Shown: positions 18,663-28,723 of the stretch, piece by piece | Position numbering within the stretch: position 1 is the stretch's first letter | Layout of the letters: the number at the start of each line of letters is the position of its first letter | Assembly: GCF_004919105.1 (NCBI RefSeq) | Contig: NZ_STGK01000022.1 | Span: 1-55,591, forward strand | DNA length: 55,591 nucleotides | Origin: Nocardioides sp. GY 10113 | GTDB lineage: Bacteria; Actinomycetota; Actinomycetes; Propionibacteriales; Nocardioidaceae | Direction: 5' to 3' | The notes under the pieces: generated by a model | Told to the model about the DNA's origin: nothing | Database searches by the model: none | The model's input: the letters and a program-made list of their open reading frames with translations, nothing else | Made by a program: the position numbers and the translations under genes

Positions 18663-19514
18663 CTAGTCGGCGCGACCCCCACCGAGGTCGAGGTGGCCCC
18701 GGATGGTCGTGCGCGTCGCGCCTCCGACCCAGATCACGCCGTCCCCGTCGGTCTCGACGTGGACCCGGCCGGTGCGGCCGAGCACCGTCCCCTGCGCCGC
18801 GAGGTACGACGAGGGCAGCACGTCCCCGGCGAGCCACTGCGCGAGCGAGGCGTTGAGCGAACCGGTCACCGGGTCCTCGGCCAGGCCCATCGCGGGCTGG
18901 CAGAAGGCGCGGACCTCGACCGCGCACTCCGACCCCGGCGGGTAGGGGCCGACCACGCCGACGTCGGCGGGGAGCGCGGCGAAGTCGGGCCGCAGCGCGA
19001 GCACCGCGTCGGCGGAGGCGAGCCGGATCCCGGTCCAGCCCGGGCCGTTGTCCACCCAGGCCGACGCCACCACGTCGTCGTGGCCGATTCCGAGGGCGGC
19101 CACGATCCGGTCCAGCAGGGCGGGCTCCAACGGACCGGAGCGGACCAGCGGCGGCGCGGCGAAGGCGAGCAGCCCCCGGTGTCGCCGCAGCCGCACCAGC
19201 CCGGCGCCGCACTCCTGCACGACGTCGGCCCCGGCGGGGCGACCGCCCGCCTCGAGCCAGGCGTGCGCCGAGCCGAGGGTCGGGTGGCCGGCGAAGGGCA
19301 GCTCGTTGCCGGGGGTGAAGATCCGCAGCCGGTAGTCGGCCTCCGGCACGGTCGGCGGCAGCAGGAACGTCGTCTCCGACAGGTTGGTCCAGGCCGCGAA
19401 GGCCTGCATCTGCTCGTCGTCCAGGTCAGCGGCGTCGTGGACCACGGCGACCGGGTTGCCGCCGAGCGCGGCGTCGGAGAAGACATCGACCTGGCGGAAG
19501 GGCCGGGGTGCCAT
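18663..19514 (-). CDS. PhzF-family isomerase/epimerase-like protein
   Basis: A 283-residue protein with the PhzF/DapF fold. The start PRPFRQVDVFSDAALGGNPVA and the catalytic-glutamate segment NLSETTF (E47) are conserved, and a second half-domain includes GLAEDPVTGSLNASLAQWL. Characterised members isomerise substrates such as dihydrohydroxyanthranilate, but most genomic members, like this one beside housekeeping genes, have unknown substrates. The ATG at 19514 matches the family start. There is no phenazine cluster here, so a phenazine function should not be inferred. Confidence 0.88.
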   Translation of the reverse strand: MAPRPFRQVDVFSDAALGGNPVAVVHDAADLDDEQMQAFAAWTNLSETTFLLPPTVPEADYRLRIFTPGNELPFAGHPTLGSAHAWLEAGGRPAGADVVQECGAGLVRLRRHRGLLAFAAPPLVRSGPLEPALLDRIVAALGIGHDDVVASAWVDNGPGWTGIRLASADAVLALRPDFAALPADVGVVGPYPPGSECAVEVRAFCQPAMGLAEDPVTGSLNASLAQWLAGDVLPSSYLAAQGTVLGRTGRVHVETDGDGVIWVGGATRTTIRGHLDLGGGRAD

Positions 19515-19539
19515 CACGATCTCGTCCGGGCCGGGCCGC

Positions 19540-19806
19540 TCACGCCGAGAGCGACATCGGTCCGTAGACCTCGCGCTCACCGTCGAACAGCGTCACCTGG
19601 GCGATCCCGGCCGACGCCATCTCCGACCAGGTCTCACCGATCCAGGACTCGGCGTCGGCGCGGGTGGGGAACGCCTGGTCGTACTCGGCGGCCAGCGCCC
19701 CCGGCAGGGTGACCGGAGCGCCGGCGGGATCCTCCAGCCGCCAGCGCCAGGGGCGCTCGGCGGGGCTCGGCGGGGCGAACGTGGGCGGCTGCTCGGGAAG
19801 GTTCAC
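19540..19806 (-). CDS. Small conserved hypothetical protein
   Basis: An 88-residue protein of unknown function, with a proline-rich start (LPEQPPTFAPPSPAERPWRW), a conserved-looking RTRADAESWIGE-like middle and the ending VTLFDGEREVYGPMSL. No signal peptide or membrane segment is seen. The GTG at 19806 is chosen; a GTG at 19824 would add six residues, and neither has a clear ribosome site. It ends 25 bp before the phzF-like start and follows gcvT on the same strand. The acidic, tryptophan-containing make-up suggests a small globular protein. Function not recognised. Confidence 0.65.
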   Translation of the reverse strand: MNLPEQPPTFAPPSPAERPWRWRLEDPAGAPVTLPGALAAEYDQAFPTRADAESWIGETWSEMASAGIAQVTLFDGEREVYGPMSLSA

Positions 19807-19861
19807 GCTCCGAGTCTGCACCACGGGCCCGACGCCGCGGGCCGGACGCTGCGGACCCGGT

Positions 19862-20965
19862 TCAGCCCTTGCGCACCGACGGGTCGACGAACGGCGGCTT
19901 GGTCACCTCGAACGTCTCGTGCCGGCCGCGGATGTCGACGGCCACCTCGGCGTCGTCGGGCACCGCGGCGTCGGTCAGCGCCAGCGCGATGCCCTTCTTG
20001 AGGGTCGGCGAGAAGGTGCCGGAGGTGATCTTGCCGACCGGGATGCCGTGCAGGTAGACGCCCATCCCCGGACGCGGGATGCCCCTGCCCGAGGCGACCA
20101 GGCCGAGCAGCTTGCGACCGGCACCGGCCTCGCGCTCGGCGACGACGACGTCGCGGCCCCAGAACGCCGGCTTCTTCCAGCCGACCGCCCAGCCGAGCCG
20201 CGCCTGCACCGGCGTGACGTCGGGCCCGATGTCCTGGCCGTGCAGCGGGTAGCCCATCTCGGTGCGCAGGGTGTCGCGGGCGCCGAGACCGCACGGCACG
20301 ATGCCGAACCCGGCACCGGCCTCCAGCACCCGGTCCCAGACCTGGGCGGCGACGGCGGCGGGCGCGATCAGCTCGTAGCCGTGCTCGCCGGTGTACCCGG
20401 TCCGGCAGACGATCACCTCGGCCCCGTCGACGTCGGCCTCGACGAACGTGAGGTAGTCGTGGCCCACCGGCAGGCCGGCGACCTCCAGGACCGTCTCCGA
20501 CCGCGGGCCCTGGACCGCGATCACCGCGTAGTCGGCGTGCTCGTTGGTCACCGAGACGCCGGCAGGGGCCGCCGCGAGCAGCCGCGCGTGGACCTCGGCG
20601 TTGTTGGCCGCGTTCGGGACCAGCAGCACGTGCTCGGGGTCGCGGTAGTAGCTGAAGATGTCGTCGACGATGCCGCCGGTCTCCTCGTCCAGGCACAGGG
20701 TGTACTGCGCCCCGCCGGGACCGATCCGGCCCAGGTCGTTGCTCAGCGTGGCGTTGACGAAGTCCGCCGCGCCCGGGCCGAGCACCACGATCTTGCCGAG
20801 GTGGGAGACGTCGAAGACGCCGACGCCGGTGCGCACGGCGGTGTGCTCGGCGACCACGCCGGCGTACTCCAGCGGCATCTGCCAGCCGCCGAACTCGGAG
20901 AACTTGGCGCCCAGCGCCACGTGACGGTCGTGCAACGGGGAGTGCAGCAGGTCCATGGCCGGCAT
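19862..20965 (-). CDS. gcvT: Glycine cleavage system T protein (aminomethyltransferase)
   Basis: A 367-residue folate-dependent aminomethyltransferase. It takes the aminomethyl group from lipoylated H protein and releases ammonia, giving methylene-tetrahydrofolate, which ThyA nearby uses. The start SPLHDRHVALGAKFSEFGGWQMPL, the folate-site segment and the C-terminal GCVT barrel (VGKITSGTFSPTLKKGIALA) are clear. The ATG at 20965 gives MPAMDLLHSP; the ATG at 20956 is equally plausible. No gcvH or gcvP is in the window. It is divergent from pepA with about 30 bp between. Confidence 0.94.
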   Translation of the reverse strand: MPAMDLLHSPLHDRHVALGAKFSEFGGWQMPLEYAGVVAEHTAVRTGVGVFDVSHLGKIVVLGPGAADFVNATLSNDLGRIGPGGAQYTLCLDEETGGIVDDIFSYYRDPEHVLLVPNAANNAEVHARLLAAAPAGVSVTNEHADYAVIAVQGPRSETVLEVAGLPVGHDYLTFVEADVDGAEVIVCRTGYTGEHGYELIAPAAVAAQVWDRVLEAGAGFGIVPCGLGARDTLRTEMGYPLHGQDIGPDVTPVQARLGWAVGWKKPAFWGRDVVVAEREAGAGRKLLGLVASGRGIPRPGMGVYLHGIPVGKITSGTFSPTLKKGIALALTDAAVPDDAEVAVDIRGRHETFEVTKPPFVDPSVRKG

Positions 20966-20985
20966 CGTATGCGGAGCCGGCTCGC

Positions 20986-20991
20986 TATCCT
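20986..20991 (+). promoter_or_regulatory. -10 box for a leaderless pepA transcript
   Basis: TATCCT fits the actinobacterial -10 TANNNT and ends 6 bases before the GTG start of pepA. Transcription would begin at or next to the start codon. No Shine-Dalgarno sequence is present. Confidence 0.5.
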
Positions 20992-20997
20992 GCGGCG

Positions 20998-22528
<1,531 letters not shown>

Positions 22529-22551
<23 letters not shown>

Positions 22552-22900
22552 GCGCCCGCTGCCGCGAGTTGTAGTCCCGCATCCGCTGCGGGACGCCGAC
22601 GACGGCCGCGTCGTAGGACGGCACCTGGTTGCGGTTGCAGAAGTCGTGGGCCCACTGCACCCCGGGCACCCGCCGTCGGGTCCACTCGCCGTCGTGGGCC
22701 ACGAGCAGCAGCGTGACCTCGCTGACCGCCGTGCGCGGCTCGACGAAGCCCTCGACGCCGCGCCTGGCGCCGAGCCACTCGCGCAGGTGCTGCTCATCGG
22801 TGCGGTCGGCGGCCCGCACGCGGGTGGAACCGGTCCTCGCGGCGTCCTTCGCGGGACCACTCATCCGCGAACCACGGCGGAAACGGTCGAACAAGCCCAT
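22529..22900 (-). CDS. Conserved hypothetical protein
   Basis: A 123-residue protein with a basic start (MGLFDRFRRGSRM). Its C-terminal half (VTLLLVAHDGEWTRRRVPGVQWAHDFCNRNQVPSYDAAVVGVPQRMRDYN, positions about 61-110) has the composition of a conserved actinobacterial family of unknown function. It overlaps the 3' end of pepA tail to tail by 23 bp. There is no membrane segment. The frame has better coding character than the alternatives on either strand. Function not recognised. Confidence 0.75.
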
Positions 22901-23029
22901 GTCCCCAGTGTGCCCGATGCTGCCTGACCTGCGGCCGGCAACGCCCCGAGAGGCACGCCGACGGCTACCCGCGAGTCACCTGGACGTCGCGGACGGGCCG
23001 GTGCGCACGCGTGAGCGTGAGGTGCAAGG

Positions 23030-24403
23030 ATGGGCGCCGTGGTCGACGTTCTGATCCTCGGTGCGGGGTCCGGCGGCTACGCCTGCGCACTTCGCGCCGC
23101 GCAGCTGGGGATGAGCGTGCGCCTGGTCGAGGAGTCGAAGGTCGGCGGCACCTGCCTCCACGTCGGGTGCATCCCGACGAAGGCACTGCTGCACGCGGCC
23201 GAGGTCGCCGACGCGGCGCGCGAGGCCGAGCAGTTCGGCGTCCGCGCCACCCTCGAGGGCATCGACGCGACCGGCGTGGTCGGGTACGCCGATGGCGTCG
23301 TCGCCCGCCTGTACCGCGGCCTGACCGGGCTGGTCGCCGCGGCCGGCATCGACGTCGTCACCGGCACCGGCCGGCTGACCGGCCCCCGTGAGGTCACGGT
23401 CGACGGCACGGCGTACACCGCCGACCACGTCGTGCTGGCCACCGGCTCCGAGCCGCGCCTGATCCCGGGCATCGAGGTCGACGGCGGGCGGATCATCACC
23501 TCCGAGCACGCCCTCCGCCTGGACCGGGTCCCCGCGTCGGTGGTCGTCCTCGGCGGCGGCGTGATCGGCTGCGAGTTCGCCAGCGTGTGGCGCAGCTTCG
23601 GCGCCGAGGTGACGGTCGTGGAGGCACTGCCGCGGCTGCTGCCGCCGGAGGACGAGGCCTCGTCCAAGGCGCTGGCGCGCGCCTTCCGCAAGCGCGGGAT
23701 CGGCATGCGCACCGGGGCGCCGGTCGCCTCCGCCGTGGCGGACGGCGACGGCGTCACCGTGACGCTCGAGGGCGGCGAGGAGCTCCGCGCGGAGATCCTG
23801 CTGGTCGCGGTGGGCCGGGGCCCGCGCACCGCCGGCCTCGGCCTCGAGGCGCAGGGCGTCGCACTCGAGCGCGGCTTCGTCACCGTGGACGAGCGACTGC
23901 GCACCTCCCTGCCGGGCGTGTGGGCGGTCGGCGACATCGTCCCCGGCCTGCAGCTGGCCCACCGCGGGTTCGCCCAGGGCATCTTCGTCGCCGAGGAGAT
24001 CGCCGGGCTCACCCCCGCGCCGATCGACGACGCGGGCATCCCGCGGATCACCTACTCCCGCCCCGAGGTCGCCTCGGTCGGCCTCACCGAGGACGCGGCC
24101 CGCGACCGGTACGGCGACGCGGTCGCGACGTTCACCTACGACCTGGCCGGCAACGGCCGCAGCCAGATCCTGAAGACCAAGGGCTTCGTGAAGCTGGTCC
24201 GGGTCGCCGACGGCCCGGTCGTCGGGCTGCACCTGGTCGGCGACCGCGTCGGCGAGCTGATCGCCGAGGCGCAGCTGATCTACGGCTGGGAGGCGCACCC
24301 CGAGGACGTGGCGCCACTCGTCCATGCCCATCCGACCCAGAGCGAGGCGCTCGGCGAGGCCCACCTGGCCCTCGCCGGCAAGCCGCTCCACCACCACGGC
24401 TGA
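23030..24403 (+). CDS. lpdA: Dihydrolipoyl dehydrogenase (E3)
   Basis: A 457-residue FAD flavoprotein that reoxidises dihydrolipoyl groups of 2-oxoacid dehydrogenase complexes, passing electrons to NAD+. The FAD motif GAGSGGYACA (11-20), redox-active disulfide C42/C47 (GGTCLHVGCIPTKALL), NAD-binding GGGVIGCEFA and the C-terminal catalytic His-Glu pair (HAHPTQSE) are present. The ATG at 23030 has GTGCAAGG upstream. sucB follows after 108 bp, so E3 and E2 of the same complex are adjacent. Confidence 0.95.
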   Translation: MGAVVDVLILGAGSGGYACALRAAQLGMSVRLVEESKVGGTCLHVGCIPTKALLHAAEVADAAREAEQFGVRATLEGIDATGVVGYADGVVARLYRGLTGLVAAAGIDVVTGTGRLTGPREVTVDGTAYTADHVVLATGSEPRLIPGIEVDGGRIITSEHALRLDRVPASVVVLGGGVIGCEFASVWRSFGAEVTVVEALPRLLPPEDEASSKALARAFRKRGIGMRTGAPVASAVADGDGVTVTLEGGEELRAEILLVAVGRGPRTAGLGLEAQGVALERGFVTVDERLRTSLPGVWAVGDIVPGLQLAHRGFAQGIFVAEEIAGLTPAPIDDAGIPRITYSRPEVASVGLTEDAARDRYGDAVATFTYDLAGNGRSQILKTKGFVKLVRVADGPVVGLHLVGDRVGELIAEAQLIYGWEAHPEDVAPLVHAHPTQSEALGEAHLALAGKPLHHHG

Positions 24404-24511
24404 TCCATCGCCGATCATGAAGAGCCACTGACCGACACCCAGGTCACCTAGTAGTGACAGAAGTACGGCACCATCCGTCCAGAGAAGTTCAGAAGCGAAG
24501 ACGAGGAATCC

Positions 24512-26242
24512 ATGGCCACCGAAGTCCCCCTCCCGGCACTCGGGGAGTCCGTCACCGAGGGCACCGTCACCCGCTGGCTCAAGCAGGTCGGCGACACCGT
24601 CGCCGTCGACGAGCCGCTGCTCGAGGTCTCCACCGACAAGGTGGACACCGAGATCCCCTCGCCGGTGGCCGGAACCCTGCTCGAGATCAAGGCGAACGAG
24701 GACGACACCGTCGAGGTCGGCGCCGTGCTCGCGGTCATCGGTGACTCCGACGAGGCCCCCGCCGGCGGCGAGGAGCCCGCAGCCCCGCCGGCCGAGGAGG
24801 AGCCCGCGGCCCCGGCCCAGGAGCCCGCGGCCCCGGCCGAGGAGCAGCCGGCCGCCGAGGAGCCCGCCGCGCCCGCCGCACCGGCCTCCGGCGGCGACGC
24901 CACCGAGGTCACCCTGCCGGCGCTCGGTGAGTCGGTGACCGAGGGCACCGTGACCCGCTGGCTCAAGCAGGTCGGCGACTCCGTGGCCGTGGACGAGCCG
25001 CTGCTCGAGGTCTCCACCGACAAGGTGGACACCGAGATCCCCTCGCCGGTGGCCGGAACCCTGCTCGAGATCAAGGCGAACGAGGACGAGACCGTCGAGG
25101 TCGGCGCCGTCCTGGCGATGATCGGAAGCGGCGCGCCCGCCGCCGCGCCGGAGCCCGAGCCCGAGCCCGAGCCGGAGCCCGAGCCGGAGTCCGAGCCGGA
25201 GCCCGAGCCGGAGCCCGAGCCGGCTGCCCCCGCGGCCGCGCCGACCCCGCCGCCCGCACCGGCGGCCCCCGCCGCTCCCGCGGCCCCGGCACCCGCCGCC
25301 GCGCCCCCGGGCGACGGCGCCGGCTACGTGACCCCGCTGGTCCGCAAGCTCGCGGCCCAGCACGGCGTCGACCTCGCCTCGGTCACCGGTTCCGGCGTCG
25401 GCGGCCGGATCCGCAAGCAGGACGTGCTCGACGCCGCGGCCGCCCAGAAGGCCGCCGCGGACGCCGCCCCGGCAGCGAGCGCTCCCGCCGCGACCGCCCC
25501 GGCCGCCGCCGCGCCCGCCGCCTCGTCGCCGCTGCGCGGCCAGACGGTCAAGGTCAGCCGCCTTCGCAAGATCATCGCGGACCGGATGGTCGAGTCGCTG
25601 CAGACCTCGGCCCAGCTCACCCAGGTCGTGGAGATCGACGTCACCAACGTCGCCCGCCTCCGCGAGTCGGCCAAGGCCGACTTCCTGGCCCGCGAGGGTG
25701 TGAAGCTGTCGTACCTGCCGTTCTTCGCCAAGGCCGCGATCGACGCCCTCAAGTCGCACCCGTCGCTGAACGCGACGCTCGACCTCGAGGCCGGTGAGAT
25801 CACCTACTACGACGTGGAGCACCTGGCGATCGCCGTCGACACCGAGAAGGGCCTGATCACCCCGGTGATCAAGCACGCCGGCGACCTGTCGGTCTCGGGC
25901 CTGGCCAAGAAGATCGCCGACACCGCGCAGCGCACCCGGACCAACAAGATCGGTCCGGACGAGCTGTCCGGGGGCACCTTCACGATCACCAACCTCGGCA
26001 GCGTGGGCGCCCTCTGGGACACCCCGATCATCAACCAGCCGCAGGTCGCGATCCTCGGTCCGGGCGCGGTCGTCAAGCGCCCCGTGGTGATCGACGACCC
26101 GCACCTGGGCGAGACGATCGCGGTCCGCCACATGTGCTACTTCGCACTCACCTACGACCACCGCCTGGTCGACGGCGCGGACGCGGGCCGTTTCCTCCAG
26201 GACGTGAAGAAGCGCCTGGAGGCCGGCCAGTTCGAGGTCTGA
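24512..26242 (+). CDS. sucB: 2-oxoglutarate dehydrogenase-type E2 (dihydrolipoyl succinyltransferase) with two lipoyl domains
   Basis: A 576-residue acyltransferase, actinobacterial SucB type. Two lipoyl domains carry lysines K43 and K171 in identical STDKVDTEI contexts. Ala/Pro/Glu-rich linkers include a run of Glu-Pro repeats (about 208-231). A peripheral E3-binding domain lies at about 273-308, and the catalytic core ends in YDHRLVDGAD with the active-site histidine. E2 transfers acyl groups to CoA and swings lipoyl arms between E1, itself and E3 (encoded upstream). Actinobacterial E2 proteins of this type often serve pyruvate dehydrogenase, so substrate is uncertain. Two tandem hairpins follow. 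Confidence 0.93.
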   Translation: MATEVPLPALGESVTEGTVTRWLKQVGDTVAVDEPLLEVSTDKVDTEIPSPVAGTLLEIKANEDDTVEVGAVLAVIGDSDEAPAGGEEPAAPPAEEEPAAPAQEPAAPAEEQPAAEEPAAPAAPASGGDATEVTLPALGESVTEGTVTRWLKQVGDSVAVDEPLLEVSTDKVDTEIPSPVAGTLLEIKANEDETVEVGAVLAMIGSGAPAAAPEPEPEPEPEPEPESEPEPEPEPEPAAPAAAPTPPPAPAAPAAPAAPAPAAAPPGDGAGYVTPLVRKLAAQHGVDLASVTGSGVGGRIRKQDVLDAAAAQKAAADAAPAASAPAATAPAAAAPAASSPLRGQTVKVSRLRKIIADRMVESLQTSAQLTQVVEIDVTNVARLRESAKADFLAREGVKLSYLPFFAKAAIDALKSHPSLNATLDLEAGEITYYDVEHLAIAVDTEKGLITPVIKHAGDLSVSGLAKKIADTAQRTRTNKIGPDELSGGTFTITNLGSVGALWDTPIINQPQVAILGPGAVVKRPVVIDDPHLGETIAVRHMCYFALTYDHRLVDGADAGRFLQDVKKRLEAGQFEV

Positions 26243-26255
26243 GCCAGCACCGATC

Positions 26256-26288
26256 GCCGCGTCGGCAGGGGCTCCCTGCCGACGCGGC
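26256..26288 (+). terminator. First hairpin after sucB
   Basis: Perfect 15-base arms (26256-26270 and 26274-26288) with a 3-base loop lie 13 bp after the sucB stop. The stem shares the core GTCGGCAGGG with the second hairpin. Confidence 0.75.
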
Positions 26289-26296
26289 GCCGGAAT

Positions 26297-26338
26297 CCGA
26301 GAGTCGGCAGGGAGTTTCTGCCGACTCTCGGCGTTTTC
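26297..26338 (+). terminator. Second hairpin and T-tract after sucB
   Basis: Perfect 14-base arms (26297-26310 and 26318-26331) with a 7-base loop are followed by CGTTTTC. This is the more canonical intrinsic terminator of the pair and shares GTCGGCAG with the first, suggesting duplication. Confidence 0.8.
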
Positions 26339-26366
26339 GGCGGGCGCGCCCGGGCAGACTCGAGGC

Positions 26367-27275
26367 ATGAGCGAGCTCTCCGTGGTCATCGCCGGCGCGT
26401 CCGGCTTCCTCGGCAGCAACCTGCGCGAGGAGCTGGAGCGCCGCGGTCACCGGGTCGTCAGCCTGGTCCGCCGGCCGGCCGCCTCCGACAACGAGTCGAC
26501 CTGGGACCCCTACGCCGGGGAGCTGGACCGGTCGCTGGTCCGCACCGCCGACGTGGTGGTCAACCTGGCAGGCTCCCCCAACCTCGGCAACCCGCACTCG
26601 CGTCGGTGGGCGGAGCGGCACCGCGAGAGCCGGGTGGCGACCACCCGGCTGCTGGCCGAGACCATCGCCGGGGCGAGCACGCCCCCGGCGTTCCTGGCGG
26701 GCAACGCGGTCGGATGGTACGGCGACCACGGCGCCGACGAGCTCACCGAGGACGCCGACAGCGCCGGGCAGTCGCTGCTCACCCAGACGTGCCGGGAGTG
26801 GCAGGCGGCGACGCTTCCCGCGGCGGAGGCCGGCGCCCGCGTCTGCGTGCTGCGCACCGCTCCGGTGATGGACCGGTCCGCCCCGCCGCTGCCGCAGCTG
26901 CGGCTGCTGTTCTCTCTCGGGCTGGGTGGTCGGCTCGGCTCCGGCGACCAGTACATGCCGATGATCAGCCTGCGCGACTGGGTCGGCGCCGTGGCGTTCC
27001 TCGCCGAGCACCCGAGCGCGTCCGGCCCGGTCAACCTGTGCTGCGAGCCGACGCCGACCAACCGGGAGTTCACCCGGGCGCTGGCCGAGCTCCTGCACCG
27101 CCCGGCCGTTCTCCCGGTGCCGGCCCCGGTGCTGCGGGTGGTCGCGGGCCCCGTCGCGCCGGAGATCCTCGGCTCGGTGCGCACGGTGCCGGCCGCGCTG
27201 CGGGAGGCCGGCTACGAGCTGCGCGACCCCTCCGTCGAGGACGTGCTGGCCACCGGCCTGGCCGGTACGTCGTAG
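26367..27275 (+). CDS. TIGR01777-family epimerase (SDR39U1-like)
   Basis: A 302-residue extended short-chain dehydrogenase-like protein. The nucleotide-binding start is VVIAGASGFLGSNLREEL (6-23), and a GNAVGWYGDHG segment near residue 112 holds the tyrosine of the family's YxxxK-like region in modified form. The C-terminal DUF1731-type stretch (VAGPVAPEILGSVRTVPAALREAGYELR) is diagnostic of TIGR01777. The substrate is unknown. It follows the sucB terminators and begins its own unit. Its last 64 bp overlap the convergent gene 27212-27805. Confidence 0.9.
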   Translation: MSELSVVIAGASGFLGSNLREELERRGHRVVSLVRRPAASDNESTWDPYAGELDRSLVRTADVVVNLAGSPNLGNPHSRRWAERHRESRVATTRLLAETIAGASTPPAFLAGNAVGWYGDHGADELTEDADSAGQSLLTQTCREWQAATLPAAEAGARVCVLRTAPVMDRSAPPLPQLRLLFSLGLGGRLGSGDQYMPMISLRDWVGAVAFLAEHPSASGPVNLCCEPTPTNREFTRALAELLHRPAVLPVPAPVLRVVAGPVAPEILGSVRTVPAALREAGYELRDPSVEDVLATGLAGTS

Positions 27276-27805
27276 GCGCCCGCCAGCAGCCACCGCCCAG
27301 CGGGCCGGACGAGCACCAGCCGACGGGTGCTCTCACGGTCGCGCGGCAACCGCACCACGCCGCCCGGACCGACGCCTCGCCCCCGCACCACGCGATCGGT
27401 GACCACCACGACCAGGCGCCGCGGCCCGTGCTGGCGCACCTCGATGCCCAGCAGCTGGATCCGCAGGCCCCGCACCCTGACGCCGCGCTCCGCCCAGGCG
27501 CCGAGCATCGCGGCGTCCCGCGCCCCGGCGACCGACCCGGGGGCGTAGAGGCTCCCCAGCGCCGCAGCGTCCTGCCGCGCCCACGCCCGAGCGCGGCGCC
27601 GGTCCCAGGTGTGGAGCACCCGCAGCGCGACGCCCTCGGGTGTCTCGGCGACCGGGGCGGCATCGACCACCACCGGCACGTCCGGAGTCGCGGCGGGCCG
27701 GCCCGCCGGCGTACCGGGCCGGCCGAGGACTCCCCAGGCGAGGACCGCGACGACGGCGCCGACCACGATCATCGAGCGGCGGTCGCCGGCGGCCCTCGGT
27801 TGCAT
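27212..27805 (-). CDS. Hypothetical membrane-anchored protein
   Basis: A 197-residue protein with a short basic N-terminus and one hydrophobic segment (about 12-28), i.e. a signal anchor or signal peptide. The extracytoplasmic remainder resembles SnoaL/NTF2-like accessory proteins in its pattern (ALRVLHTWDRRRARAWARQDAAALGSLYAPGS), though this match is weak. It is read against the 3' end of the upstream epimerase gene (64-bp convergent overlap) and divergently from lipB. No function is recognised. Confidence 0.7.
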   Translation of the reverse strand: MQPRAAGDRRSMIVVGAVVAVLAWGVLGRPGTPAGRPAATPDVPVVVDAAPVAETPEGVALRVLHTWDRRRARAWARQDAAALGSLYAPGSVAGARDAAMLGAWAERGVRVRGLRIQLLGIEVRQHGPRRLVVVVTDRVVRGRGVGPGGVVRLPRDRESTRRLVLVRPAGRWLLAGAYDVPARPVASTSSTEGSRSS

Positions 27806-27877
27806 GCTCCGGTCCTACGCCGATCCGCCGGCCGGCGCATCCGGTCATCCACAGGCAGGCCGTGCCGAGCCCCGGAG

Positions 27878-27883
27878 TAGGGT
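27878..27883 (+). promoter_or_regulatory. -10 box for leaderless lipB
   Basis: TAGGGT fits TANNNT and is separated by exactly 7 bases from the GTG start of lipB. This is the spacing of leaderless actinobacterial promoters. No ribosome-binding site is visible. Confidence 0.55.
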
Positions 27884-27890
27884 CGGCGCC

Positions 27891-28613
27891 GTGACGTCGC
27901 AGGAGTTCCGGGAGCTGGGTTCGCTCGACTACATGGCCGCGTGGGACCTGCAGCGCGAGATCCACGCAGGCGTCGTCGAGGGCGACCCCGGTGCCGTGCT
28001 GCTGCTCGAGCACCCGCCGGTCTTCACCGTCGGCCGACGCACGCTGGAGGCCGAGAAGCCCGTCGACACCGGTGGCGCGCAGGTGATCGACGTGGACCGT
28101 GGCGGCAAGATCACCTTCCACGGGCCCGGCCAGCTGGTCGGGTACCCGATCCTCCGGCTTCCCGACCACGTCAAGGTGGTCGACTACGTGCGTCGGATCG
28201 AGGAGGCGCTGATCGGGGTCTGCGCCGACTTCGGCGTCGCCACCGCCCGGATCCCCGGCCGCACGGGCGTCTGGCTGCGGGCGGACGACCGCGGCCCGGA
28301 GCGCAAGATCGCCGCGATCGGGATCCGAGTCCGCCGCGGCATCGCGATGCACGGCTTCTCGCTCAACTGCGACGTCGACCTGGGCTGGTACGACCGGTTC
28401 GTGCCCTGCGGCATCGCCGACGCCGGCGTCACCTCGTTCTCCTCCGAGCTCGGCCGCGACGTCACCGTCGCCGAGGTGATCCCTTCGGTACGGCGCCACC
28501 TCGATGACCTGCTGGCCTGGGAGCCCTACGTGCCGACGCCGGACTACGAGCCGCGACCGGACCCGGCCAAGCACCCCCAGGTCACGCTGATCCGCCCCGC
28601 CACCGTCGGCTGA
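27891..28613 (+). CDS. lipB: Octanoyl-[ACP]:protein N-octanoyltransferase LipB
   Basis: A 240-residue cytosolic transferase that moves octanoate from acyl carrier protein onto lipoyl-domain lysines. Catalytic residues K139 (in ERKIAAIGIRV) and C173 (FVPCGIAD) are present, as are the RGGKITFHGPGQLVGYPI and THGFSLN-like MHGFSLN segments. The GTG at 27891 is supported by a TAGGGT -10 box 7 bases upstream (leaderless). Its product prepares SucB K43/K171 for LipA. An ABC transporter lies between lipB and lipA. Confidence 0.95.
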   Translation: MTSQEFRELGSLDYMAAWDLQREIHAGVVEGDPGAVLLLEHPPVFTVGRRTLEAEKPVDTGGAQVIDVDRGGKITFHGPGQLVGYPILRLPDHVKVVDYVRRIEEALIGVCADFGVATARIPGRTGVWLRADDRGPERKIAAIGIRVRRGIAMHGFSLNCDVDLGWYDRFVPCGIADAGVTSFSSELGRDVTVAEVIPSVRRHLDDLLAWEPYVPTPDYEPRPDPAKHPQVTLIRPATVG

Positions 28614-28723
28614 GTCACAGGCGACCGACGTCCCGGCGCGTCGCCGGCGCGGAACGTCCGGCATGCTGGATCGTTCCGTCTTCGGGGGACGAGACGCGCA
28701 CCCCGGACGACGGGGGGCGTGGC

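Noticed and set aside
22976..26419. A 1147-codon minus-strand frame across lpd and sucB, with Gly/Arg/Leu repeats
   Set aside because: It mirrors the Ala/Pro/Glu-rich linkers and lipoyl repeats of sucB on the other strand and has no start or ribosome site of its own.
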